Positions 34,461 through 46,671 of a stretch of 64,000 nt of DNA are shown in pieces. This stretch comes from Camarhynchus parvulus (taxonomy: Eukaryota > Chordata > Aves > Passeriformes > Thraupidae), in NCBI RefSeq assembly GCF_901933205.1, contig NC_044576.1, forward strand, positions 6,233,024 through 6,297,023, given 5' to 3'. The notes below the pieces were generated by a model. The model saw only the letters and a list, made by a program, of their open reading frames with translations, searched no databases and was not told the origin of the DNA. The position numbers and the translations under genes were made by a program. Position 1 is the first letter of the stretch; each line of letters begins with the position of its first letter.

Positions 34461-34954
34461 GCAATATTCAATCAGGCACGACTCGGATATTGGCTCAGAG
34501 CACAGTCTTCTACTTATGTAAAATTATGTCTTGTTATGTGTGGTGGTAGCGTGGACGGCTGTGGAAGAAAGAGGCAGCCGAGGCCATGGAGATCATTTCA
34601 TCTCATGTTACAAGGGCTGAATTGTCATTTCAAAGCTGGAATGCTGATACTGTCCAGCAAGCAATCCCTGGCTATCCTTTCCTGTGTGGATCTCTCCAGA
34701 AAACATGCTAATTTATCTGCTAAAGATAGCTGCCTTCTCACCAAATCCTGAAAAAAAATTCTCCACTGGAATTGTTCCTAAATGTGACCAAATGATTTCT
34801 TTCATAATCATAAAGCTTGGAAGGGGATGTTGCCTGGTAGGACTTTAGACGGGCTTCACTTTCCAAACAATGCACAGGAAATGCACACCAGCCATTTCAC
34901 ATCCTGCTCCTGCCAAATAATTTACCTCAACTGTTTTTAGTGAAAATATACCTA

Positions 34955-34959
<5 letters not shown>

Positions 34960-34991
<32 letters not shown>
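34960..34991. repeat. (AT)16 microsatellite
   Basis: An uninterrupted AT dinucleotide run of 32 bp, likely polymorphic. Confidence 0.95.
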
Positions 34992-34995
<4 letters not shown>

Positions 34996-37900
34996 GCATG
35001 ATAGGGATAGCTGGGGCTGGAAATATCACCGTAAGAATGCCAGGCCATATTTACCCAAGTCAGTGGTCAAAGCAAGTTGCTATTCTCAGTGTGCCAGATT
35101 TAAATCAGTTTAAGTAAACAAGCTGACCTCTTTCCACTTCGCAGGTCTGAGCTGTTGTGGCTTTTTATTTTTCCTGAGAAAATTCCCTTTTTTAAAGAAA
35201 TTTGGTGGGCCCCAGAGGACAGTAAGCAGTTGTCTCAGAGGGAGCAGTCAGTGCTGCTGGGCAGCAAGTCAGAGCAAAGTGGGCTTTGCACCAGCCAAAC
35301 TCCAATTTTGCTTTGTTCTGCCCTGCCATCATATGAAAGCAGGGGATTTCACCTCCTTACTGACTTTGACTGCCTTCCTAATGTCTAAGTGCTTATGATA
35401 ACTCTTGCTCATCTGTTTTGGCTTGAGTTTTTCTGTTTTCCCCAGTTTGGTTTGTGCAAGGACATTTGATCTCCCAGCTCTAGAATGAGATGCAGTGACA
35501 CAGAGAAAGCCTTCCTTAGGTCCCCTGACTACCTGCAGGGCTGAAGTGTCCACCACCACAACCTGCTCTTTCCTTTGCATGCAGATTTTTTCCTGGTAAG
35601 CACTAGCAGTCTCTTCTGCAGTTATTCCCACGTCTTCATCCTTTACCTGAGCTACAAATGTCACAACAATGATGAGTCAATTATCTGGTCCAGTTTAGCA
35701 ACCTTTGGCTAAGCTGTCTTTGAGCCATCCTACCTAAGCAAGGTAGCTCAGCAGACTGCCGCACACTTTATCTCCTTCCTGGTTTTGCCCAAAACAGCTT
35801 TTGGCATCTGGTGCCAAGTGGCAGTGGAGGGGGAAACAAATCAGAATAGCTCCTGGTACCTCAACTCTATGGCCTGAAGTGTCCTTCTTGTCTCACAATG
35901 TCCCAGGTCACTGTGGTTCCTCGCACGAAGGGATGGACATTTCTGCACCTCCTGCTGAGGCACCATTGTCAATAACTACAGGTTATAAACACAAGATATG
36001 TGTGGTAAGCACTGGAGAGGATGCAGAAATCATTCCTCCTTCTCTCCATCCAGGTACACACGTCAAACTAAAACACTAAAAGGGAAATGGAATTAATCTG
36101 CAAGTCCAGCTTTGCCAAACACACAGGGTTATCCAGCTGCTGTTTCCAGGGAGCAGGAATTGTGGCCATACCAGAGTCCTCTCCTCCTTTGCAGCTCCTC
36201 CTTTTCTTATCCAAGTGAGTGCTGGACACATTTCTGAAGTACAAGAATCTCTGAGGTCTAACCACCATGGATTCAGGCCCCTAGGGATGATAGTGTTGGT
36301 GGGTTTTTTTTAAATCCTCTTGAGAAACAGATGCTTTGGCTCATCTTCATTATACCTAGCCTGATTTATTTTAATTGCTCTGGGTATCCGGAATACTATG
36401 ATTGCATAATCTCATGCACATGCCTTTAAAAGGAAGCCTTGGCTGCAAAGCCAGGAAGGCAATGTTAAATACGGAAAAGGTACTATGCAAAGTCTCATTT
36501 ATTTTGAAAATCACTGGAAAGAGTTCTACTGAAAATTCACAGCAAAACATATGCCACATTTGAATAATGACTTTGAGAGGTGCTTTACCTAGCTTAGCAA
36601 TAAAAAGAGATCTAAAAATTGCAGTCCTTCAAAAAGATGTCACTCCCAACCCTAAATTTTGGTGACAGCCACAGGGAGGCCAGAGCTGGCTGTTGGGCAC
36701 CATGCCTGGAGTCAGTACTTCCACCCCTACCAAAACTACCAGAAAACAGCAACCCAAGAGAAAACTCATTCTGAGCAGAATCAGCACAGGCTCAGGACAG
36801 CAAGAAAAGAGGAGGCCTGATGAGATCTGCCCTTCCCAAGTTTAGGAATCCAGAGCTTCATCTCAATAAAACTAAGCAGGAATAACAGGACTGCAGAGAA
36901 ATACCTGAAGATCATCCATTTATCTTATCTGATGCAGTGCATAACATGCCAAATATTATCTGCTTGGGAAGAAAAAGTCTGCAGAAGCCTTATTCCAGTT
37001 AGGAAAAAGTAGTATTTCAGGTACTTTAAACCTGGACCTAGAATAGGTCTTTACTCTGAAGTTGTGTCCATGCCCTATCTGTTATTAAGATGCTGCTTTC
37101 CTGGAAAGAGATCCACATCATACCAAAAACTTATTCTTTATCTGTAATTTTTAAATTTATCTAATTGAACAAATTAATATCTGCCTTAAATACCTGAAGA
37201 AGCCAATAGGATTACTCTGTGAAAGAATGTGACAAAGAACTAAAAAAACCTCCAAACCCTGCCCTTATGTGTGGCTTATTGATATGCTTCCCTGTCTTCT
37301 AAGGAAAGGAAAAGCCATGAGTTTTATAGGCTACCTACACTGCATTAATTATTTAAAAACATGAAACTGAGATTTAATTTTGCAGGAAACACAGTCAATT
37401 TGTCCTCACCAGTCTTAGCATTCTCAGAGAAATGTACATGTGTGCTCGGTGCCCCTGGGAATACCCCACATGTCCTTCACAGGGGAGGGAGGAAACCATA
37501 ATCATATCTGCTGATTTTGAAGGAGAAATGTGAGCGGTTTTCACTTGGCATTATCTGAGATGGTACCAGATTTGTGTAGATTTGGCAGTACCCATTTGCC
37601 ATGCCAGACTCCAGAGGTGCAGTCAGTGCTACCAGACCTGGCTGGTAGGTGCTCTGAGGAGCTGTGAGCAGGCAGCAGCTCTCCAGTTTACAGGATACAC
37701 CTTTAAACACCCACCAATTCACTTTGGGTTTGCAGATGTTAATGAGATTCACGTTTGGGAGAAGGAGCCTACAGAGACTATCAGGAATATTAATGTTAAC
37801 ACAGGAGTTTATTAGTGCCTGCATGTTGAGAAGTGGGTAAGGAAACCCTCTGGGGTTTGTTGCACTATCAGCAATTATCATGTGAGATTTCTGTTCCTGG

Positions 37901-38272
37901 TTTTCCTGCTTAGAAGGCTTGGGAAAAAATGCTTCAAGACTGGTCTTTGGGCACTGTTTGAGTTTTTAAGTCATGTGGATGTTTCCCCCATTGCCTTCTG
38001 CGAACCTCCATTTCTCAAACAAGAGCCAAGGGCTTTCCCTGTCCATCCCTCTCTGGAGATTTGCCATTTTTAGCTCAACAAACCCATGTACCTTATGCTT
38101 GCAAAATTCCTATGTGCATCTGCCAATTCAGAGAATAAAAGTAACCCTTCAGGAGTGGGTCTGCACACCTGTTTTGTTCATGTCAAGCCAAGCTACAGCC
38201 TTTGCTTCACTCCCTTCTCATGCTCCTGTCTCCACTGGTGGGGACTCATGGTGGAAGCAATGTGGTGCTGTT

Positions 38273-38308
38273 GCTTATTCAGATGCCAAAGCTTATTCAG
38301 ATGCTAAA
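38273..38308. repeat. 18-bp tandem duplication
   Basis: GCTTATTCAGATGCCAAA is followed directly by the same 18-mer with one change (T for C). Confidence 0.85.
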
Positions 38309-39229
38309 AGCAACTGGTTTCATGAGGAACAAACCATCAAGATGTGAGTGCAGACTCTGGAAACCTGTCACTGACATGCCAGAAACCCTTCCTGTCCCTT
38401 CTGCTTTTTCTCATTTAATGGGGTAATGGCTATAAAACCTTGTACCTTTTATCTAAGTTGGGATCTGGTGCCATGATCAGCCTTTCTCAATAGTTTACTT
38501 TCTTTTAAAGCTCTTATGCACTTAAGAAGGGAAAAAGTATGAAGGAAAGGAAGAAGCCAATGCTCTGGCTGGCTGATTGCAGTGGAACCTCTCAGCACAA
38601 TCCAGGGATGCTGCCCAAATAGACAGCAGTGCCATGGAATTCAGTGGGCTGGTGGCAGGAACGCTCAGCAAGAGGGGTAGGCCTGGGAGGAACTCTGCTC
38701 CTCCTGGAAGCTTCATTAAGGCTCCTCTTCCAGGAGGTACAGATGAAGATGATCCAGACTTTGCTGATTTTGTCGTGGACAGCACGTGCCCCCTTCCTGA
38801 GAAGCCACAGTGTGGGTGGGAAATTTCAGCCGTATTTTCATTTGGAAACAAAACACAGAACAGGCGCTTGCTCCGAGAGCTGCCCAGACTGGGATGAGGC
38901 CCTGAGGGCTCCAGCTGCAGGCTGGGCAGGCATGCCCTCTGCCACCTTGCTGAAGGCAGAGCCAAAAGCTCCAGCTCATTTCTCCCAGGTGGCACAAGCC
39001 AGGTACTGCTGGTCCTTGCTCAGAGGGTCACCAAACCCCACCAAAGCACCCTTGGCCCAACAGTGCCTTTGCTGATGGATGCGGTACCACACTGGCATCT
39101 CCCAGCTCAGACGTACCAAGAAACCTTCCCAGCTACAGAAAATTCCTTAAATGGGTCTTGGTTAAACTCCAGCTGCTCGATGGGCTTTGAGAAGTGCAGC
39201 AATGCTGCTGGAGGAGATCTTGGTTGTTA

Positions 39230-39700
39230 CATTTAATTAAAGATTCTGCTGAAAGTTCTGCTTAAAATCACAATGCTTGCTGCTTAGAAAAGTGTTGGTG
39301 ATTCCCCCAGAGGCCTGGCCAGCATTCCTGCTCCTATTGTACAACATTATTGATTAATCAAAACTAATGCTCACAGCTGTTGCCTGATGGATAATGTCTT
39401 TGGTGTTTGCCTGCATATAATTATTTACTACTTTATTGATGTTATTTATTTCTTCATTAAGTATTGTTGGCTGTTTAATTACGTGAAACACAACTGCAAG
39501 TGTCGCTGCTAAAAGCCATGGAAAAGGCTGCCCAGAGCCGAAATCTTTCAACCATAGACCCCAAAAATAAATCTAAATATAAAAATATTGTAGGCAGCCT
39601 TTTGAGTGAAGGCCATCAAACTGCAAACATGCTACATGTCATCCGGAGGCTGATGCCAGAGCACCACGTTCAGATAGATTTGCAATGCTGATTTAAGTGT
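39230..39700. promoter_or_regulatory. Possible conserved non-coding block, 10 kb upstream of the start codon
   Basis: AT-rich unique DNA with paired homeodomain-like words (TTGATTAATCAAAACTAATG, TGTTTAATTACGTG). It merges into a gene-like but unsupported plus-strand open frame at 39500-39691. The regulatory call is inferred. Confidence 0.3.
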
Positions 39701-42260
39701 GCATGGCAAAGGACTTCACAGACACGTAAATAAGTTTTATTACCTCTCCAAAACACATATGAGAGGTCCTTATTTTATTCTTGGTAGCTGAATGTTTGAA
39801 ATAAATCAAAGTGAAACTCTGATTTCCCAAAACTTACAGTCAGGAGCGCTTAATGAAGCTCCTTTCAACAACCATTGCTGGCTGAGATCCGAGGACTTCC
39901 CAAGCTGGCTGCTGGCCCTATTCAGTGCCCCAGTGACAAACTGGGAGTCTCTCCAGGCTCCTTCCTCTGCCCTCCATCTCTGTGCAAGAGACAAGGACTC
40001 AAGGGCCCCTGCCCCCTCTCTGCCTCAGCACCCTGCTGCCCTCACCCCCTCAAAAGCACCGGGCTGAGCTACTGCAGCAGGTCTGTGCCTGTCCTCACTG
40101 AATTAGGGAACTAACATCTAATCCTTGGATCAACATGGGATGAGAAGGGATGTGCTGAGGTTTACTTAGCTCATGATATAAGACAAATTTTAACAGAACC
40201 ACTTTTCTTTGCAACACTAAGTCATGGGGGCTTGGGGGCAAAATCAACATCTTAAATTGTATCTGGAAACCAACAAGCACTAAGGAGAAACTAGGTTTAA
40301 GAGATGTTGTGGCTCTCAGCAATCTCTAGGTACTTATCATTTAAAAAACACAGCCAGGTACATGACTACAAATACAGTATTAGAGAACTAACTTGGAAGG
40401 CTACTCTCAGCCTGCAAAATAACCAGAGGACCACAAGCTCTGCTTCAGCTCACAAATCATTAATGCACCTATAACAGATCAGAAAGAGCCTCTGTATCTC
40501 CTTACTCATAAAATAAAAATTCCTTCTCTGACATCCTCTCCAAACAGCCCCCATCAGGCCCTTTCCCCAGGGTAGGAGAACAAATTGCTGTGGAAGTCCT
40601 CTCCTGGACATCAGTGCATTTGTTATTCGGGAGCTACTGGCCTGAATGTCTCTATGCAGCTCCCTGCAGATCTCCCGCTTACTTCTGAGGCAGCGCATTA
40701 CCATCAGGGAGGACTTAGCCCCTGCTTCATGAAAAGTACCTAAGACAACCAGTTGCCAAACCTCTAACTTCCCTGTGGCCCTGTCCTAGGGCACAGCCTC
40801 TGCTTTTCCTGTGGCAGCCCTGAGGGGGACCAGACTAATGCCTGGCGCCGTCAGGTCACCTGTGTGTGTTCCGACGTGTCTCGAGCCCAGAGCACGGCAC
40901 AAGTTGGTCACGGGGCCCAAGTTCTGCCCATGATCTCAATAGATGCTCATCTCTTAACTAAAACATGCCAGGGAAAACCTGAGAAATAATAAGCAGAGAG
41001 GAAGAATAAAAAAACTCCCAAACAATGATGGGTCTAGGGAATTTGGTCTCCATTTCCCTCCTTGTTTCCTCCCCAACCTGCACATTTTCATGCATTTCCT
41101 CTCTCTCAGGCCAGTTCTTCCTCCTGTTTTTTAAAATGTCACAATCTTTCCTGTATCCCTTGTGCCCATGTTGTGAGGGTACTGTTGGGCACCTTTCCAG
41201 CAGGGATGCACAGAGCAATGGGGAGCGCAGCTAGCCTTTTCAAAGGAAGCTAAGGAAATCTTTATGGAGAACTTGGTGAGAATTTGGCACTTGGCATCCT
41301 TTTGCTCCTTTGAAAGTCCCACCCTACAGGAACAATCTAAACAAATGTATGCCCCAATGCTGATAAATCCCTTTGGAGAGATATCAAAGAAAATCTTGCT
41401 GGGTTTGGAGACCTTTGAAGAAAGGGAAATATCCTGCCAACCTGACACTGAGATCTATCTTGTTCCACCATGTGGTCCAAATCATCAGAGTCCTCCATAG
41501 CTCCCCTTCCTCCTTGGGGTGTGGAGAGCAGCAGTGCCTTGCTGAAGAAAGGGATTTGGAGGCCAAGAGGACAGCATAATTTGAGAAAAATTCAAATGAA
41601 AAATTACTTAACAATGGAACTTGTTACTGTGTCTAAAAATATCTCAGTGAGTCAGATTACTGAAAACAGCAAAGCTAAGGAGCAAACCCCGTAGCCTCTT
41701 CTCAGCAGTCAGCTGGCTTCGTTCACTAGCTTGGCATCTCTTTCCCCTTATGTTTTTAATATCATGAGTAGGGTTTTTTTAAAGTCAACAATAAGTTAAT
41801 GTTTAATGGTTTGCCGTGTACAGTTCTGGGTGTTTACATGTTCTGCAACCAGCCAAATTTGTAGAGCAAATTAAAAGTCTGTAAGACCAGGATAGGTGAA
41901 TTACAGGTATCTGTTGCTCAGAAGCTACTGCCTCATTGTGTCCTGCATGCCCCCCAAAATAAACGGTTTCAATTATGTTTTCACTTTCCCCAGCAATATT
42001 AGCACCTCTCGGCACTGCCAGCCAGGGCCATCGCTCCTCAGTCTGCATCTGTTACAGCTTTGTGCACATGCACTTCCTGGGAATGTGCAACCTTGCGTGA
42101 CACCACGGTCCCAGGCTTTGCAGGGTAACCTATTAAACCCTCTGGCACAGCACCAGGTGCTCTGGAGAAGCATGGGAGAAGGAAAAGTGGGGACTATCGT
42201 GTTGTCAATGCTTTTTTATACTAATGAGATGGATGGGTGTGACCCTTTCTTCCACTGACC

Positions 42261-42301
42261 AAAATATAAATAGTGAGTAATAGTAAAATATAAATAGTGA
42301 G
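42261..42301. repeat. 17-bp direct repeat, period 24
   Basis: AAAATATAAATAGTGAG occurs at 42261-42277 and again, identically, at 42285-42301. It is a recent local duplication. Confidence 0.85.
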
Positions 42302-43499
42302 AGTTTTCCACTCCCTGAGTGAGCCGTTCCCCACTCCTCGCTGGAGGGGTCTTGCTTGATCCTCCTGTTTCACACATTTCACAACTTTGCTCTGCTGGTC
42401 TAAAGGTCCCAAGCCCCCTCCCTCATTCAGAGCTGGCCCAGGTGGGACCTGTTCTCTGTCACTGTGCCTGCCCTGCAGGCTGCTGCAAGGGAAGCCACCA
42501 AATCCCTCAAACCCCTGTGACAGCAAGGGGAGAGCAGGACAGCTCAGAGATGTCCCCTGCCCCACACACGTACCCTAAATCTGGATATTACCCACTCCAC
42601 ATGACGCAGTGGGTTCCTTCTCCACGTTGCCGAGGTGTCCCTGGTGATACGAACAGAGGTGGCTGATGTCCCTGTGCTGCCACTGAATCCACCAAGAAAG
42701 GGCAAGTGAGTCCTCTCATCCCACCTTGTGCAGGGCAGCCAGCAGCCATGGCAAGCTGGCAGAGCTGGACCTAAGGAAACAAAAATAGATTTTTAGAAAA
42801 GGGCAATGTGTCTTGTATTGTCAATGTTAAAATTCCCGCTGCTAGGACTGGGAACAGGATTGGGCCCAGGCTGCCTCCCTGTTCTTTCCCAGGCTCATGA
42901 AGATTTAAAATTCTGGATTTTAAATGGTAGTTTATTTCTGGCTGACCTGTTTGGCTTGAACTGTTACATGTTTTCAGCTTATTTTTATGCTCCTGTATTA
43001 GTACACAAACCTAACCAACAAGAACAACACTGTTCAGCCTCCACTGGCTGCACAGGCTGAAGTCCCCCAAAGCCATGGCAATCTCCCTGTCCAGCTCCTC
43101 TTGGACCATGTGAATTCCTCAAGGGGAGTGAAGGGGTGAAGGCCAGGGCTCATGGGCACATCCCTCCTCAGCAATGCCCCCTGCAGATCTGATACCTCAC
43201 AAACCCGTGTGGGGTGACAGGGATGAACCGTGAATGGTGTGGGGCATGTTGGTCCAAAAAACCCTCACACACACACGTTTGGATCAGCTTATGTCACTGG
43301 ATGCCAATGGCAAACTCTGTGACATTCCTCTGTGTTAATTTTTTCCCTTTCCCTGCTATTTGAAGGAGATTTTATCTTCCCTTCCCACACCCCTCCCATC
43401 ACCCCATGCCTGTTTCACTAAAACCTGCCTTTCGGGTCAGCGTGCTGGTAAGAGATTAATTTTACACTGCAAGGAACACCAAGCAGAGTATTTCAGCTT

Positions 43500-45560
43500 T
43501 GACATATGAGATGTCTGTTACCATATTGCAGTTTTTCTAAATTAAATATTAGGAAAAATTAAACCCAATTGTGGTCTGTGTTCCTATGGAAAATATTTCT
43601 CTTCCAAACAGTCCCTCCATGCTAAATGACTTAACTAACTGAAAACACAATAAATATGCAGCAAGTTAAAAATCTATATTATTCAGGTTTTAAGGCTTAT
43701 AACTAAAAGTGGTTTGATGTTTCATGCCTAATAATAGATTACTCCTATCACATTTCTAACCTTTATTTCTACCAGCTTTGAAGTCCAGCCATATAAAGGC
43801 TGTTTGTAGAACCACACGAAAGTTAAAGCAAATATTACTCAGAGTGATTCATATGAACAAGAATTTGCAATGAAGGCAGAGGGTTTTTTGTGTCTGTATC
43901 AAAGGAAATGAAATGTTTGCAATATTTTCAGTTGATAAATGCATTAAAACATTTTAGTTGTGTAGTATGAACATTGCTGACATAAACAGACTTTGACCTG
44001 AAACAGATTGCATTAAGCTCTGTGGGAGAGGCAGCATTAAAAGAAATAAAAATAAAATTAAATAAAAAATAGACATTCCTAGATTTCAGAATCTGCCACA
44101 AGGTCACCGCAGTCCTTAATTAGCTGAATACATTAAGAGAAGGCTGGAACACAGATTCTGTAAAGAGAGCAAATGTATGTTTAATCCTCTGTTCTTTGCT
44201 TACAGATTACCCTTTCAGAACGAGTAACCTTATTTTCTTTTTAAATATCTATTTACCTTTTTGAGCTTTGCATAGCAAAGCAGGGTTTCTTTTTTTTATT
44301 TCCTTCCCACTGTTGCAAAAGAAATTAATTTGTTGCTAGTTGCTATGCATTGGCAGGATTTCTGCATAAAGAATGTAAGCCATCTATCTTTGTATTCAAG
44401 ATATAGTTAATCTGGCAGTTAAAATACTTTGGAAACATTTTGATGACTTATCTGGAAAAGTAGCTTTGCATTTTCAAAGAAAATTCAGAACTGTATTGCG
44501 AGAGGAAGATAAAAGATATATGAAGTGTTTGTTCCAAGCGATACTGTTCATTTAAAGATCAGAATGTAACCCCACCCAAGCAATTATTGTGGAAAAACAA
44601 GACAAAAATCCTTATACAGCTTTCTGACACGGTCTTTATTTGGGAAACAAAATAACTGTATTACAGTTATAGCCTAATGGATTGCAAGCTGTTTTATTAG
44701 AGTCAGCTGAATCCTGTTTAGCATAAAAAAGAACTCTGTTTGCTATCAAGAACACATTTACATTAATATGACTTTGACAAAGTAAAATAAAATCGCATTA
44801 AGATGATGTAAGTAGATAAGACAATGAAATCTCTGTGAGATAGTTTTGGCACACCAATTAGAGTCAAGTCCCTACAGGAAAGAAACATATTTTTATACCA
44901 AGTATCCATGTGTTTTTAAGTCGTAGAGTGGCCAAAATTAATCCCATGCTTAAAATACTTCCAGCTAGGGAAAAGAGAAAGTTTATTATTATTATTTTTA
45001 TTTTTCCCTTGAAAGGTAAAATTTCTGATAAATGACATTTTTATTTGCAATAATACAAACAAGTTTTGTTCTCTGCACTAGCCTGTAATCATCCTGATTA
45101 TTGCAAGGGACTTTCCAATATAGAGCAGCTGAAAACAAGGTTTTAGATTACATGGTAATTTAGGAATGCATGAAAAGCCAAGCAGTCACCATAATAGAGC
45201 ACTGCACAAACTTCATGGCTTTTACAGCAAAACATAACATATGTTTTGTGATTCATTTGAATGATTTTTCAAGTTTTTTGGTCAAAAAATATGTCGAGCT
45301 CTACTATTGGTCCTATATTTAGGGAATCTTACTCTTGAAAAACGACAACGACACCACCCCCCCACTTTGATGTTTCTCCTTTTAGTTTGGTCATTAAAGC
45401 TCGGCAGTGATGGATGGTGATAATGCTGTGGGGTTTATGAGTAATCAGGCCTTGGCAGCCACAATATTTCTTTTGTAGTGAAACTTTAATATTCCTTTGG
45501 CCGTGCATAAACTTCTTCTGCTTTTGGAATTATGCTGCATAAGCTACCCACTAAGCATTA
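43500..45560. promoter_or_regulatory. Long AT-rich conserved-looking block upstream of ARID5B
   Basis: About 2 kb with hardly any simple repeat or open frame and many ATTA, TTTGCAT and CAATAA-type words. It is the longest stretch in the window with no open frame of 60 codons or more (about 43.06-45.59 kb). It is a candidate enhancer cluster or regulatory desert. Confidence 0.35.
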
Positions 45561-45851
45561 CAAAACAGATATTGCCCAAAAGCTGGTGTTTTATTTAACA
45601 CCTGACAGGGTGAAGCTTCCCCCCAGGACAAGAGCTGGGCTGTAGCAGCGCTTCTATGGTCAGAGCAGGGCTATATTCACAGGGGGAGCCCCTGCAACGG
45701 GAGAGGAATTTTTTGGCTGTGTCCCAGGCAGGGCACCCCAGACACCCCTGCTCTCCTCCTCCCCTTTCACATATTTTTAGTGAACTTGCTGCAGCAAACA
45801 CCAGGTGTCTCCACTTAGCTGGGCTACAGCTTAAAAAGGGGGCCTGCTACC

Positions 45852-45874
45852 AAAAAAAAAAAAAAAAAAAAAAA
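45852..45874. repeat. A23 homopolymer
   Basis: An uninterrupted run of 23 A directly right of a 250-bp GC-richer stretch. It could be a retroposon tail, but no source is recognised. Confidence 0.85.
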
Positions 45875-46029
45875 TTAGGGCTGTTCTTTCCATGGCTTCT
45901 ATTGTGCTTGTTGCAATGCCGCACGCGAGGATGAGGACGTACAGACACGACATATTCATATTTTATTTTGTCACTCAAGACACCTCTGTCAGGCAAGGCA
46001 GGACTTTCCAGAGTTTGAAATAATCCAAA

Positions 46030-46500
46030 TTCAATCACTTTAAAGCTGCTACAATATGCAAGTCCTGGCAGCCGTTTTAAATTAATGGAACATCAGATGT
46101 GCTCTGATCCTCTCAATTTCCTTAGGCAAGGGAAATTCTGCTGCGGTGGTAGCGGGAGGGGAAATATAGGGCTATCAGTAAAATAAATGTCAGCTTTTGT
46201 CTGCTGATAGAAAAATGCATACGGCAAAAAAAGATACAGTATTTATTGCTCTGTAATTAAAATCTATTTCTATATGTGGTAAGGTTTATCTTAGTGGTTT
46301 GGACAAGTGAACTCTGTGCAGTCTGATCCACAGGAATGGACATTAAATAAAGCCAAAATACAAAACTGTTTTTTATTTGGCATTTTTCAAATACAGCTCA
46401 GTATTTTGCTTGCATGTAGATATTTATTTGTTGTGCCTAATCATGTGTTTAATAAAAATATTAAAATTCCCATCTTGGAAGGACAGATTGGATTTTTGTA
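46030..46500. promoter_or_regulatory. Possible conserved non-coding block upstream of ARID5B
   Basis: AT-rich unique sequence with ATTAAAATCTATTT and TGTTTAATAAAAATATTAAAATTCC words. Composition only. Confidence 0.25.
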
Positions 46501-46626
46501 AGAACTGGGGGAAGGGCTGGGGGGGGTAAAGAGAGGGAGAGGAAGAGAGAAGAAATCTGAAAAAACTCAATAGCGAGATGCCAGCCTGTGGTTTGGAGTT
46601 TACTTAGAAAGTGTAAACATTCATTG

Positions 46627-46671
46627 GGTTTGTCAAAAGGTTTGCAGACTTGAGAACCTTTTGATCAAACC
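46627..46671. repeat. 16-bp hairpin with one bulged base
   Basis: Arm 46627-46642 (GGTTTGTCAAAAGGTT) pairs with 46655-46671 along its whole length except one bulged T at 46665. The loop is the 12 nt at 46643-46654. It lies about 17 kb upstream of ARID5B. Confidence 0.7.

Noticed and set aside
37477..37881. 134-codon minus-strand frame upstream of ARID5B
   Set aside because: The length is within chance expectation for 64 kb in six frames; no splice context or homology recognised.
39500..39691. Plus-strand 63-codon frame with natural-looking composition
   Set aside because: It starts at GTG, has no promoter or splice support, and lies in a probable non-coding conserved block.
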